A DNA stretch of 64,000 nt from Prolixibacteraceae bacterium JC049 (GTDB lineage: Bacteria; Bacteroidota; Bacteroidia; Bacteroidales; Prolixibacteraceae). The notes beneath the pieces are model-generated. The model was not told the origin of the DNA. It saw nothing but the letters and a program-made list of their open reading frames with translations, and did not search any database. How positions within the stretch are numbered: the stretch's first letter is position 1; each line of letters begins with the position of its first letter. The translations under genes were made by a program, and so were the position numbers. Below, one piece after another: positions 1 to 12,223 of the stretch. The stretch covers positions 62,001-126,000 of the forward strand of contig SACZ01000004.1 of assembly GCA_023369685.1 (NCBI GenBank). The letters run 5' to 3'.

Positions 1-2
1 TG

Positions 3-911
3 CGGGAAGATGCAGACTTATTGGATAAAATGCTAAAAAACTCATTTCGCCTTAAAAAAATAGATGGACAGAACCATTTTATCTATATCAGACATGATTT
101 TAATACATGGAGATTTAAGGTGGGAGAGTTCTTCGACTATCGTGAATGGCAGCAAGTTGAACTTCCTGATTTTTTGAGTGCTGATTATGATTTTTATGAC
201 CACATGTCCAGAAGTTTGCAAAAGGAGAATGATATGTGTTATGAACCCAAAGTAACATGTATTATGCCAACATGCAATCGAAGAGAATTTGTAAAAAGAG
301 CAATTGTTTTTTTTCAAAATCAGACTTATCAAAATAAAGAGCTAATTATAATAGACGATGGAGAAAATAAAGTTGATGATTTGATTCCTGAAAATACAGC
401 AACAATACGTTATATAGGGCTTATAAATAGAAAGATATTGGGCGCCAAAAGGAATATGGCTTGTGAAAAAGCAGATGGACAAATAATTCTACATTGGGAT
501 GATGATGATTACTATTCTAATGAATGGATTGCATTACAAGTTGCTCATTTATTAAGAAATAATGCTGATGTGACCGGATTATCTTCATTTTATTGTTTAC
601 AAGAGGAGTATAAAAAAGCGTGGCACTATATCTATCCTAAGCAGAACAAAAAATGGGTGTATGGTGCAACACTTTGCTATACCAAGAGTTTCTGGAAGCG
701 AAATCCATTTCCAGAAATAAATGTCGGAGAAGATGTACATTTCTTATGGAATAATTGCCCTAAAAAAATTGTAGCACACAACCATATAAGCGATTATGTT
801 GGGTCAATCCATGAAGGTAATACTTCGCCTAAAATGTTAACGGACAATAGGTGGAGTCCAATAGATTTGAGTATTGTTCAAAATAACACCAAAGTGCATT
901 TCAATGAATAG
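3..911 (+). CDS. Family 2 glycosyltransferase, 5' truncated
   Basis: Predicted GT-A fold glycosyltransferase that transfers a sugar from a nucleotide sugar, probably in cell-surface glycan synthesis. Counting from the in-frame TTG at 21, the catalytic domain starts near residue 78 with CIMPTCNRREF, typical of the GT2 N-terminus. The acidic metal/nucleotide-binding motif is HWDDDDYYSNEW near residues 158-169, and a later GEDVHFLW segment resembles the GT2 acceptor-side region. The first ~75 residues are a separate N-terminal segment that I do not recognise. The frame is open upstream of the TTG to the window edge with no stop, so the true start very probably lies outside the window. Family assignment is firm; donor and acceptor are unknown. 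Confidence 0.85.
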   Translation, partial: REDADLLDKMLKNSFRLKKIDGQNHFIYIRHDFNTWRFKVGEFFDYREWQQVELPDFLSADYDFYDHMSRSLQKENDMCYEPKVTCIMPTCNRREFVKRAIVFFQNQTYQNKELIIIDDGENKVDDLIPENTATIRYIGLINRKILGAKRNMACEKADGQIILHWDDDDYYSNEWIALQVAHLLRNNADVTGLSSFYCLQEEYKKAWHYIYPKQNKKWVYGATLCYTKSFWKRNPFPEINVGEDVHFLWNNCPKKIVAHNHISDYVGSIHEGNTSPKMLTDNRWSPIDLSIVQNNTKVHFNE

Positions 912-929
912 TAGCAATTCGGATGTTTT

Positions 930-975
930 AAAAGAAAAATCGCTTACAGGAACGGTAAAATAGTTCTTTGTAAGC
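930..975 (-). terminator. Intrinsic terminator for the SRPBCC/GyrI-like gene
   Basis: Inverted repeat GCTTACA (942-948) with TGTAAGC (969-975), extended by GAAC/GTTC. On the minus strand it is followed by a T-rich run (plus-strand A-run 930-940). It lies just past the stop of the minus-strand gene at 992. Confidence 0.6.
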
Positions 976-991
976 AAAATCTGTTTTGAGA

Positions 992-1915
992 TTATTTTAT
1001 GGGCATACAGATATCTGATATTAGATCCTTTGGATCGGTGTGCAGCGGACTGTTTCGATAGAATTCCATGGGAGGAATTTTCTTATTCTTCTTGAACTCT
1101 TTAGCTCTTTCCATTGCCATAATAGAACTCCAGGCATTACCCGACAACTGATATGGTCCAACATGTCGGACAGTATAAATAGGAGTTGAAGGAATGGTAC
1201 CTTTAATAAATCCATTAGGCATGTTTTCTGGATCACTTTTTACACCAATTCCGGTAGTGTAAACTATTCTGTTTTTATTGAAGTCGAATTTGTGATACAT
1301 CGAAAAAATTGTATCGGTAACTAATTCACCATTACTCTCTGCAAATTCCGAGAGTTTAACAAAATCGTTATGCATTACCTCCCCAATATTGTCGATTGTA
1401 CATTCGCTTTTTACTCCAACGAAATTACAACCAGGATAATTTGATTGCCCAATGAACTCCAGTTGGGCAGTAACACTTCCTGTTTCAATGTACTCTTTAA
1501 GCATAAACAATCCTCGGGCGTAATCCATTCCAATTAGTCGTTCCATCATGGCTTTCATCCAGAACATGAAAAAAGGAAGTGATCCATCCATTGTCCAAGT
1601 CAACTCACAGCTACTGTCATCCAATTTTTTCACTATGAAACTTGTTTTTGCCATCGATTTCCATGGTTTAAGAAATGTGAGGTTGTAGTCAACTTGTGAT
1701 TCTCTTTCAGAAATAACCTCAATTATTCCTGCACCAATTCTTTTGCCGTCCCACTGCTGCTTTTTTCCATTTTCAGAAACTGTAACTTTTACTCCAGGTT
1801 CTAACTTTAGCCATGGAGACCATATTTCCCAGTGATTAAAATCACTTATTATATCCAATATCTTAGAAGAATCAGCAACAATGACGATTGATTTTTTTAC
1901 ATGTGTTTTAGGCAT
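992..1915 (-). CDS. SRPBCC domain + GyrI-like effector-binding domain protein
   Basis: A 307-residue cytoplasmic protein with two ligand-binding modules. Residues ~1-150 look like a SRPBCC/polyketide-cyclase fold (N-terminal hydrophobic strand, then FNHWEIWSPW and a C-terminal helix near residue 130). Residues ~155-307 resemble the GyrI/AraC effector-binding domain (VGVKSECT..., then YTVRHVGPYQLSGNAW, typical of that fold). No DNA-binding domain is visible, so it is more likely a small-molecule binding or sequestering protein than a regulator. No signal peptide. It is monocistronic and convergent with the glycosyltransferase. Domain calls come from pattern memory; the ligand is unknown. Confidence 0.75.
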   Translation of the reverse strand: MPKTHVKKSIVIVADSSKILDIISDFNHWEIWSPWLKLEPGVKVTVSENGKKQQWDGKRIGAGIIEVISERESQVDYNLTFLKPWKSMAKTSFIVKKLDDSSCELTWTMDGSLPFFMFWMKAMMERLIGMDYARGLFMLKEYIETGSVTAQLEFIGQSNYPGCNFVGVKSECTIDNIGEVMHNDFVKLSEFAESNGELVTDTIFSMYHKFDFNKNRIVYTTGIGVKSDPENMPNGFIKGTIPSTPIYTVRHVGPYQLSGNAWSSIMAMERAKEFKKNKKIPPMEFYRNSPLHTDPKDLISDICMPIK

Positions 1916-2071
1916 ATTGTGTAATTAAGAGTTTATACAGAATAGGTTATGGAGTTATCTATACAACGAACTAAAGAAATAAAAGGTTTCTGGTGTCTGA
2001 TTAAATTTCTTGCAATAATTAATTTGGTATAAATTACTTATCTTGAAATCTGAACTGTTAAAAAGCGATTG

Positions 2072-2683
2072 ATGAAAGAATTCTGGAACGAACGATATGG
2101 CACTGATGAATATGTTTATGGAACTGCTCCGAATGTATTTTTCAAAGAGATGCTTGAGAAATATAATATTTTGGGTAAAGCTTTATTCCCGGCTGAAGGA
2201 GAAGGACGAAATGCAATTTATGCCGCAGAAAATGGATTGGAAGTCGTTGCATTCGATTATAGTAATGTTGCTCGGAATAAAGCCATGGAATTAGCCACTA
2301 ATAGAGGTGTTGCTATAGATTATCGAGTGGGAGAGTTTCAAGAACTTGGTTTGGAAGATGAACGTTTTGATGCTGTTGTTTTAATCTTTGCTCACTTTGC
2401 TCCAAATGCAGTGAGAGAATTGCACCAAAACCTAATAAAAGTACTTAAGCCAAGAGGGGTGATTATTTTAGAAGGTTTCAGTGAAAACAATTTAGTACTG
2501 AAAAAGAAAAATCCCAAAGTTGGTGGACCTAATAATATCGAGATGCTGTTTTCTATTGCTAAATTACAGGATCAGTTTAAAAACATGGATATTTTGCAGC
2601 TGGAAGAGGTTGAAACAGAATTGCAAGAAGGGCCATTTCATCAGGGAGTAGGAAGAGTGATTCGATTTGTAGGAAGAAAGTAA
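2072..2683 (+). CDS. Class I SAM-dependent methyltransferase (TehB-like)
   Basis: A 203-residue Rossmann-fold methyltransferase. Motif I is the glycine-rich loop FPAEGEGRNA, followed by VVAFDYS whose acidic residue would bind the SAM ribose. VVLIFAHF and KPRGVIILEGFS match the later core strands. The N-terminus FWNERYGTDEYVYGTAPN is characteristic of the TehB/thiopurine-methyltransferase-like group, so the substrate may be a small molecule or metalloid rather than nucleic acid. I chose the ATG at 2072 over the in-frame TTG one codon earlier. It lies 12 bases upstream of the DUF1330 gene and is probably co-transcribed with it. Substrate unknown. Confidence 0.85.
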   Translation: MKEFWNERYGTDEYVYGTAPNVFFKEMLEKYNILGKALFPAEGEGRNAIYAAENGLEVVAFDYSNVARNKAMELATNRGVAIDYRVGEFQELGLEDERFDAVVLIFAHFAPNAVRELHQNLIKVLKPRGVIILEGFSENNLVLKKKNPKVGGPNNIEMLFSIAKLQDQFKNMDILQLEEVETELQEGPFHQGVGRVIRFVGRK

Positions 2684-2695
2684 AAACGATAAAGA

Positions 2696-2992
2696 ATGAG
2701 CAAAAAAGTATATTTCGTAGCTAACATTAAAATCAATAACGCAGAGGAGTACGATAAGTACATTGCAGAAGCCGGCGAGGTTTTTAGCAAATATAAAGGC
2801 ACTTATTTAGTAGTAGAGAACAGTCCTGTGTTGTTGGAAGGAAGTTGGAATTATACCCGTAATGTAATTATTCAGTTTGAAAGTAAAGACGATTTTGATG
2901 CCTGGTATTATTCCGATGAATACCAGAAGATATTGAAACACCGACTGAAAGGAGCCGAGTGTGATACCATTCTGGTTGACTCACTGGGTTGA
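2696..2992 (+). CDS. DUF1330 family protein
   Basis: A 98-residue dimeric alpha-beta barrel type protein of the DUF1330 family. Recognisable features are the opening VYFVANIKI strand, the EEYDKYI helix, GTYLVVE, VLLEGSW, the FESKDDFDAWYYSDEYQKI stretch and a C-terminal ILVDSL strand. The length is normal for the family. It starts 12 bases after the methyltransferase stop, so the two probably form a small operon. The family has no settled function. The 10-base gap to the convergent kinase gene leaves no room for a separate terminator. Confidence 0.85.
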   Translation: MSKKVYFVANIKINNAEEYDKYIAEAGEVFSKYKGTYLVVENSPVLLEGSWNYTRNVIIQFESKDDFDAWYYSDEYQKILKHRLKGAECDTILVDSLG

Positions 2993-3002
2993 TAACCGTT
3001 TC

Positions 3003-4142
3003 TTAGTATTCCGAGAGTTCTAATTCACGGACAATACTTTCTTTATCCATTTCTGTGCGTGGTAGTTCAATGACAACATTGGTTCCTTTATTAACTTCAG
3101 AATAGAATTGAATAGAGCCATTTAACTCTTTAATGATTGAATAGGTAATAGATAAACCTAATCCTGTCCCTTCTCCTGGCGGTTTTGTGGTAAAAAATGG
3201 ATCGGTTATTTTATTCAAATGTTCTGAAGCTATACCTATGCCATTATCTTTTATTTCGATAATAACATTATCTTTTTCTATTGAAGTACTAATGGATATT
3301 TTTCCCTTGTCAGGAATTGCTTGTATCGAATTATAAAGAATATTAATTACAGCCTGGTGCATTTTTCCCACATTTCCCAGACAAGTAAGTTCCTCGTTGT
3401 AATACTTCTTCTCGATTTGTATTTTATGCTTCATTCTATTGTTTAAAATAACCAAGCAGTTATCTATAATTGAGTGAATGTTACATGTTTCATCCAATTT
3501 TGTGTTGGAACGACTAAAGCTATTTAAACTATCTACGATGTCTGTCGTTCGATCGATGCCTATTTTGATGCTCTCCAGAAATACATCCGTCTCTTCAGGG
3601 GCATTAGAACCATGATCTTCGAAATAGTTGCTGAGTCCAATGTGGGCACCCATAATGAAGTTCAAAGGATTATTTATTTCATGGGCTACTCCAGCAGTTA
3701 AGATACCCAGGGAAGCCATTTTTTCAGACTGAATGAGTTGCGCTTCTGTCTCTTTTAGCTCTGTTAAAGCTTGATGCAACTTGGTGTTCTTAGAATAGAT
3801 AATTTCATTTTTTGTATTCAACTCATCAATACTCTTTTGGAGTTTTGAGTTGGTTTGTTCTAGAGCTTCTGTCTTTTTTAAAACAATAGCTTCCAGATTC
3901 TTTTTATGCTGGGCTAGTTGGTGTTCGGTATTCCGTATACGATTTAAATGTTTTTTTAGAAACATAAAGAATAGGGTAGCAGTAACAAATACATAAAACC
4001 AACCTTTATATGTCTGATACTTGGTAAGTAACAATTGGTCGTTTATGATTAAGTTCAAAGCCTCATCAGAGAATACAATCCATAAACCACCTATCAACAG
4101 ATAGATGACTGTAATCTGGTATTCAAATTTCAATTTCTTCAT
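3003..4142 (-). CDS. Membrane sensor histidine kinase
   Basis: A 379-residue inner-membrane histidine kinase. Two membrane segments (about residues 10-25 and 47-63) flank a very short extracytoplasmic loop of roughly 20 residues, leaving little room for a periplasmic sensor domain. A long coiled coil follows (about 65-140). The H-box is GVAHEINNPLNF with phospho-acceptor His154, and the ATPase has DNGIGIA and GEGTGLGLSI. The HEINNPLN form is typical of kinases that often signal to NtrC-like partners. No response regulator is adjacent, so the partner is elsewhere and the signal is unknown. It is monocistronic and convergent with the DUF1330 gene. Confidence 0.9.
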   Translation of the reverse strand: MKKLKFEYQITVIYLLIGGLWIVFSDEALNLIINDQLLLTKYQTYKGWFYVFVTATLFFMFLKKHLNRIRNTEHQLAQHKKNLEAIVLKKTEALEQTNSKLQKSIDELNTKNEIIYSKNTKLHQALTELKETEAQLIQSEKMASLGILTAGVAHEINNPLNFIMGAHIGLSNYFEDHGSNAPEETDVFLESIKIGIDRTTDIVDSLNSFSRSNTKLDETCNIHSIIDNCLVILNNRMKHKIQIEKKYYNEELTCLGNVGKMHQAVINILYNSIQAIPDKGKISISTSIEKDNVIIEIKDNGIGIASEHLNKITDPFFTTKPPGEGTGLGLSITYSIIKELNGSIQFYSEVNKGTNVVIELPRTEMDKESIVRELELSEY

Positions 4143-4445
4143 AGGTCAATCTGCTCGTGCCACAATGGATGTGTAAGACGTAATAGCCTTTTGTCCATTT
4201 TCCCCTCTTATTAATTTGTTTCAAAGTACTAAATTAGGAAAATAGCAGTAAAAAAGAAAACACCCCCGAAAGTGCGCGCTCTCGAGGGTATAATTCTCTC
4301 AATTAAAGTTTTTGGTTTATGATTGGATATTAACCTTCTTCAAAAAATGGATATTATCACCTAAATCTGTATGAATAGAGTTTTTCAAAACGATTCTCTT
4401 TTCATGGCGATATAAATGCGAATATCAATAAATCATAGAAAATTA
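4143..4445. other. Intergenic region between the histidine kinase and rocD
   Basis: About 300 bases without a credible gene. It holds the 5' side of the kinase gene and, near 4250-4288, a GC-rich hairpin that reads as a minus-strand terminator for rocD. The 155 bases between that hairpin and the rocD stop would be a long 3' untranslated region. I see nothing else in it. Confidence 0.5.
4250..4288 (-). terminator. GC-rich terminator downstream of rocD
   Basis: Imperfect stem CCCCCGAAAG (4263-4272) / CTCTCGAGGG (4279-4288), followed on the minus strand by GTGTTTTCTTTTTT. It reads in the rocD direction but lies ~160 bases past the rocD stop. Confidence 0.55.
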
Positions 4446-5687
4446 TTATTCAAACTCTTTGAATGTAGCTTTAATGATGTCCATGGCACAACGCAATTGC
4501 TCTTCAGTAATAACTAAAGGAGGAGCAAAACGAATAATATGACCATGTGTTGGTTTCGCTAAAAGACCGTTATTGGCCATAGCTACACATACATCCCAAG
4601 CTGTTTTTCCGTTTTTAGGCTTAATAACTACTGCATTCAATAAACCTTTACCACGTACTAATTCAATCATTTCAGAATCAATAGAGCGGAATTCTTCACG
4701 GAATATTTTTCCTAAGCGTTCAGCATTTTCTGCTAGTTTCTCATCTGTTACTACTTGTAAGGCAGCCATTGCAACTTCTCCGGCAATAGGGTTGCCTCCG
4801 AATGTAGAACCGTGTTCTCCTGGCTTAATGCAAAGCATAATATCATCATCAGCTAATACTGCAGATACTGGGAATACACCTCCTGAAAGTGCTTTACCTA
4901 AAATAAGGATATCAGGACGAACCTCTTCATGATCGCAAGCTAAAAGCTTTCCTGTACGAGCAATACCTGTCTGTACCTCATCGGCAATGAATAATACATT
5001 GTATTTCTTACACAATTCAGCTGCTTTCTTCAAATATCCATCTTCAGGTACATAAACACCAGCTTCGCCTTGAATTGGTTCAACCAAGAAACCAGCTACA
5101 TTAGGATCTTGTAGCTGACATTCCAGCTCTTTAAGATCATTGTAAGGAATCTTTACAAAACCAGGAGTAAATGGTCCATAGTTATTGTAAGCATCCGGAT
5201 CTGTCGACATGGAAACAATTGTAATTGTTCTGCCGTGAAAGTTTTCATTACAGCAAATAATTTTTGCCTGATTTTCAGGAATTCCTTTTTTCATGTAACC
5301 CCATTTACGGCATAGCTTAATGGCCGTCTCATCTGCCTCGGCACCAGTGTTCATTGGTAAAACCTTATCGAAACCAAAATATTTGGTAACAAATTCTTCG
5401 TATTCGCCTAAAACACTATTGTAAAATGCACGAGAAGTAAGGGTAAGCTTTTCTGCCTGACGAGTCATAGCTCCAACAATTTTTGGATGGCAATGCCCTT
5501 GGTTTACTGCTGAATATGCAGAAAGAAAATCGAAATATTTTTTGCCTTCAACGTCCCAAACATGAACACCTTCTCCACGTTCTAAAACTACTGGAAGTGG
5601 ATGGTAGTTATGTGCTCCATACTTGTCTTCGCGTGCAATGTAATCTTGCGATGTTAATTTTGTTTTTGCAGTCATAGGTAAAATCAT
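4446..5687 (-). CDS. rocD: Ornithine--oxo-acid aminotransferase
   Basis: A PLP-dependent class III aminotransferase converting L-ornithine and 2-oxoglutarate to glutamate semialdehyde and glutamate, linking arginine and proline metabolism in the cytoplasm. The 413-residue length fits. Visible motifs: [18 protein letters not shown] (PLP phosphate region), [26 protein letters not shown] with the PLP-pyridine aspartate (236), and ILGKALSGG with Schiff-base Lys265. [15 protein letters not shown]-type N-termini (here [15 protein letters not shown]) distinguish ornithine aminotransferases from acetylornithine enzymes. The start could be 5687 or the ATG four codons later (5675). It is monocistronic; an inverted repeat upstream is a candidate operator. 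Confidence 0.95.
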   Translation of the reverse strand: MILPMTAKTKLTSQDYIAREDKYGAHNYHPLPVVLERGEGVHVWDVEGKKYFDFLSAYSAVNQGHCHPKIVGAMTRQAEKLTLTSRAFYNSVLGEYEEFVTKYFGFDKVLPMNTGAEADETAIKLCRKWGYMKKGIPENQAKIICCNENFHGRTITIVSMSTDPDAYNNYGPFTPGFVKIPYNDLKELECQLQDPNVAGFLVEPIQGEAGVYVPEDGYLKKAAELCKKYNVLFIADEVQTGIARTGKLLACDHEEVRPDILILGKALSGGVFPVSAVLADDDIMLCIKPGEHGSTFGGNPIAGEVAMAALQVVTDEKLAENAERLGKIFREEFRSIDSEMIELVRGKGLLNAVVIKPKNGKTAWDVCVAMANNGLLAKPTHGHIIRFAPPLVITEEQLRCAMDIIKATFKEFE

Positions 5688-5749
5688 TAAAATTCAAAAT
5701 AATGGTTTTAGGTAACTGAATTCGCATTCGAACTCAGGTTAGGATCTTT

Positions 5750-5788
5750 AATGATTATCGTTCTTCCATATAGTAGACAATAATCATT
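5750..5788. promoter_or_regulatory. Inverted repeat upstream of rocD, possible ARG-box-like operator
   Basis: Perfect 9-base arms AATGATTAT (5750-5758) and ATAATCATT (5780-5788) with a 21-base spacer. On the minus strand the stretch TGAATGATTATTGT resembles an ARG box (TGAATAATTATTCA, 11 of 14 by eye). ArgR-family control of rocD is known in other bacteria; here it is inference. Confidence 0.3.
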
Positions 5789-5940
5789 CACTATACACTT
5801 ATTCTATTGTAGAAAAAATGCAGCTACAGAAATACTCAATTCGCCTGTGACTTCAAAATTTGAGAATGTGTTTAAGAATATGTTGAGATTAAAAATTGAT
5901 GATACTTATCATAGTAGGAATCAGAACAAATAAGGTGGAA

Positions 5941-6432
5941 TTATTCAAAAGCTCCTTTGTTTATCCAATTTTGTGCCCATGCCTGATCAATTATCTGCTG
6001 AATACGATACTCAAAATCAGAATAAATACCGTGTTCCATCATGAAATCGGTGGCTTCTTTAAACGATTTATGGAGACTTAAATAAAATGAATCCTGTTTA
6101 GGTGGTTTATCCATACTATAAGTTTGAGCAACTTCGATATTATAAAGCATAATATCTGCAATTAAATTGGGATCTACACCTAGTTGTTTATATTGGCGAA
6201 TTATTTTCTGGGCAACAGAACGACGCAACTTGGCTTTTCTTCGAGTAGTAGGAAAGTATTCTTTGCCAATTTTAAATTTAGCCTCTTCCAGTAACTTATC
6301 TTCTTTAGGATTAAATGCAAAGTCATAATATGATTTTACATCTTTAAATTTGTCGTATAAGTCGATTATTTGTTCTGCAAGTTGCTCTTGGCTTAACTCT
6401 GATAAGTATTTCTTCAATTCTCTTTTGCTCAT
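5941..6432 (-). CDS. DUF6155 family protein
   Basis: A 163-residue soluble, helical, charged protein. The opening MSKRELKKYLSELSQEQL, the FAFNPKEDKLLEEAKFKI stretch and the RKAKLRRSVAQKIIRQYKQL basic helix match my memory of the Bacteroidota DUF6155 family, which has no known function. There is no signal peptide, catalytic motif or membrane segment. A TATTTTTG box ends four bases before the ATG, so the transcript may be leaderless or nearly so. The upstream DUF1289 gene has its own terminator in between, so this is a separate transcript. Confidence 0.75.
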   Translation of the reverse strand: MSKRELKKYLSELSQEQLAEQIIDLYDKFKDVKSYYDFAFNPKEDKLLEEAKFKIGKEYFPTTRRKAKLRRSVAQKIIRQYKQLGVDPNLIADIMLYNIEVAQTYSMDKPPKQDSFYLSLHKSFKEATDFMMEHGIYSDFEYRIQQIIDQAWAQNWINKGAFE

Positions 6433-6436
6433 GTTG

Positions 6437-6444
6437 CAAAAATA
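6437..6444 (-). promoter_or_regulatory. -7 box directly upstream of the DUF6155 gene
   Basis: On the minus strand TATTTTTG (TAnnTTTG form) is followed by CAAC and the ATG at 6432. The expected transcript start falls at or next to the start codon. No TTG is found at the ideal -33 spacing. Confidence 0.4.
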
Positions 6445-6482
6445 GAATAAAAAATATGGGTAACCCGATTAAGGATTACCCA
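6445..6482 (-). terminator. Terminator after the DUF1289 gene
   Basis: On the minus strand, a 10-base-pair stem TGGGTAATCC / GGGTTACCCA (plus 6457-6466 and 6473-6482, one G-U pair) with loop TTAATC, followed by a T-rich run. It separates the DUF1289 and DUF6155 genes. Confidence 0.7.
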
Positions 6483-6517
6483 ATACTGACATATAGCAAA
6501 AAAACATTGGTAACTAA

Positions 6518-6712
6518 TTAACGAAAGAAGCCTTTGGTACTGGTATCAGCTACATTTCTTCTTTTTCGGGTTTTATCTATAACTGCTTGTTTCTCTTCAT
6601 TGGAATAAAGTCCCCAGTTTCCCACTTCTTCAATTGTTCTTCTACAGCCATAGCAAACGCCATTGGTATCGTATCTACAAATTTTAATGCAAGGTGATTC
6701 TATCATTTTCAT
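6518..6712 (-). CDS. DUF1289 family small Cys-rich protein
   Basis: A 64-residue protein with the family signature SPCIKICRYDTNGVCYGCRR: a four-cysteine arrangement CxxxC...CxxC (residues ~7, 11, 19 and 22) that could bind a metal, followed by the usual RTxxExxxW motif (TIEEVGNWGLYS). The family is widespread in bacteria and its function is not established. The length is normal. The start could be 6712 or the ATG two codons on (6706). The basic C-terminal tail (KTRKRRN) is not part of the core motif. Confidence 0.85.
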   Translation of the reverse strand: MKMIESPCIKICRYDTNGVCYGCRRTIEEVGNWGLYSNEEKQAVIDKTRKRRNVADTSTKGFFR

Positions 6713-6849
6713 ATATCTATTTTTTTCTGAATTACTAGGATCAACATTGAATTGGAAATATTGTTTGATGGAGAAGTTAATTCAGGATAATTTTTTCTTC
6801 TGTAAATTCAAATGTCCTGTTTTTTGCAACATTTTTAGCAAATAGTCTA

Positions 6850-6880
6850 TTGCTATATCCTGAAGTGTCCTGTATATTTG
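6850..6880 (+). promoter_or_regulatory. Promoter of the GH50 gene
   Basis: TTG (6850-6852), a 20-base spacer, then TATATTTG (6873-6880), matching the Bacteroidota TTG / TAnnTTTG promoter. The predicted 5' leader is ~40 bases. An 8-mer TGTCCTGT occurs just upstream (6813-6820) and again overlapping the -7 box (6866-6873). Confidence 0.5.
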
Positions 6881-6926
6881 AAATGCATTAATTGTTACCG
6901 TATTATTTACAAGAATCATTAACCCG

Positions 6927-8872
6927 ATGAAGAAACTATTTTGGGTTTGTTTTATGCTTTTCGGTTTGAAAGGCTATGCGAAACAAGCCATGAAAAAAAT
7001 TCCTCGGATACGAGGAGATTATAGCATTTCGGCAGATCAACATTTGCAGAAAAAGCTAAACAATGAAGAGGGCAACTGGAAAGGTTATTTGTATTGCGAC
7101 CTGATAATCCAGAATAAATCGCCTGAAGAAATTGGAGTTAGAGCAGCAATAAACAACAAATTCTGGCACGATGGTGCTGTTTTTCTTGCACCAGAAGAAA
7201 CCGATACTTTACGGTTGTTCCTGAAAGGCTATAAAGCTTCCAAAGAAATCACTCAACAAGTTCGAAAAATGAAAAGTAATCCCAATGGCTACATGTATCA
7301 TTGGGAAGGGATGAAAACAGAATCCATTAAATCCATCGATTTTTATCTAATTGGAGAGTGTAATCATGCGAATTTTGAAGTATTAGAATGCATGTTGCAT
7401 GGGACGTTAGGCAAAAATGCAGGAGGTGTGTCAGGGAAAGAACTATTCCCATTTATGGATGAATATGGACAATATATTCATACCAATTGGGCTCGAAAAA
7501 TTCATAACGAAAAGGATTTCGAGCTAAGAGAGAAAGAAGAGGTGGCTTTTTTAAATAAATGCCATAGAAAACCTCTTGCTGATGAATTTTATGGTTATCC
7601 AACTACTCATACTGTTATTGGTAATGGGCATTGGCAAACGAAAAAGATCGATAATAAATGGTGGTTGATTACTCCTAAAGGAAACTTATTCTGGAGTATG
7701 GGGGTAACGTGTATTAAGTTAGGGCACGCTACAACATCGTTTACTGAAAGGACTAAATATTTCTCAAACTCACCAGAGTCATTGACTGAAATAGCCAAGA
7801 CTCAGAAACATCTAGGAAAGATTTCATTCGGAATAGAAAATTTAAAGCACAAATATGGAGCCAATTGGCATCAAAAAAGTGCATTGAAATTGGGGAGACG
7901 TCTTGATACATGGGGAATAAACACTTTCGGAAATTGGAGTGATATTCAATTGGCTAGAGATATTAGAAAGCCGTATGTAGTACCTGTTCATTATGGTTGC
8001 AGTGACATGATAAGCAATAAATTACCGAATGTTTGTAATCCTGAATTTGAAAAGCAACTAAGCAAATCACTTACCAATTATAAAAAATGCAATAACGACT
8101 CCTTTTGCATTGGGGTATTTGTAAATAACGAAATTCATGGCTGGGAAAACATTAAACCGATTTTGGCAAAAGGCAAAAATCAGTTCTTACGGAACCACTT
8201 TATTGAATTATTAAAAGCGAAGTATAAATCAATTGCAGATTTAAACAAAAAGTGGAATTCCAATTATAAAAGTTGGGGTAGCATTTCGGAATTAAAGCAG
8301 AACAAGTTGAATGCTGTAGATTTTGATGCTTTTGAATCTTACTTTATCGATCGATACTATATCATCTGTAAGCGATTGGTGAAAGACATACTTCCCAATA
8401 AACTCTATTTAGGAAGTCGTTTAGATTTTCATGAGTATCCTAAAGTGAATAAGCTGCAGCAAAAAATTGTAAAAATCGCTGCGAAGCATTGCGACATTCT
8501 TAGTTTTAATCGCTATTCGTTTAATGTAGCCGATTTCAAGATGCCCAAACAACTGGATGTACCTGTTTTAATTGGAGAATTCCATTTCGGAGCTTTGGAT
8601 AGAGGTTTATTAAATGTAGGTCTAAAAGGAGTTACCAATCAAGTGCAGCGGGCAGAAATGTATGAGAAATACATGTTACAAGCCATAAAGAATAGAAATA
8701 TAGTTGGTGCGCATTGGTTCCAATACCAGGATCAACTGGTTACAGGAAGGGGAGATGGTGAAAATTACCAAATTGGCTTCATTGATGTTTGCGACACTCC
8801 ATATTATGAGCTAATTGAAAAAGGCATTACTGTTTCTAAACAACTGTATCCAACACGACTAAATCAAAAGAA

Positions 8873-8876
<4 letters not shown>
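6927..8876 (+). CDS. GH50 family beta-agarase-like glycoside hydrolase
   Basis: A secreted glycosidase of 649 residues with an N-terminal signal peptide ending near residue 18. The N-terminal ~200 residues look like a carbohydrate-binding beta-sandwich. The catalytic TIM barrel begins near residue 230 (KWWLITPKGNLFWSMGVTC, then INTFGNWSD), a pattern I associate with GH50 agarases. Likely catalytic residues are Glu402 in FVNNEIHGW (acid/base) and Glu551 in VLIGEFHFGALDRG (nucleophile). VGAHWFQYQDQ...GRGDGEN is also GH50-typical. Family members release neoagarobiose-type products from agarose. The next gene is a GH2 beta-galactosidase, which fits galactan breakdown, but no SusC/D pair is adjacent. 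Exact substrate is inferred. Confidence 0.85.
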
Positions 8877-12153
<3,277 letters not shown>

Positions 12154-12170
12154 ATACATAGAGATAAATA

Positions 12171-12202
12171 AAAAAGGTACTGTGTGAGCAGTACCTTTTT
12201 TT
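12171..12202. terminator. Bidirectional terminator between GH2 and MG2/plug genes
   Basis: A-run, then GGTACTG (12176-12182), loop TGTGAG, CAGTACC (12189-12195) and a T-run. It serves the converging transcripts on both strands. Confidence 0.85.
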
Positions 12203-12223
12203 ATGTCGTTACCAATTAATGAA

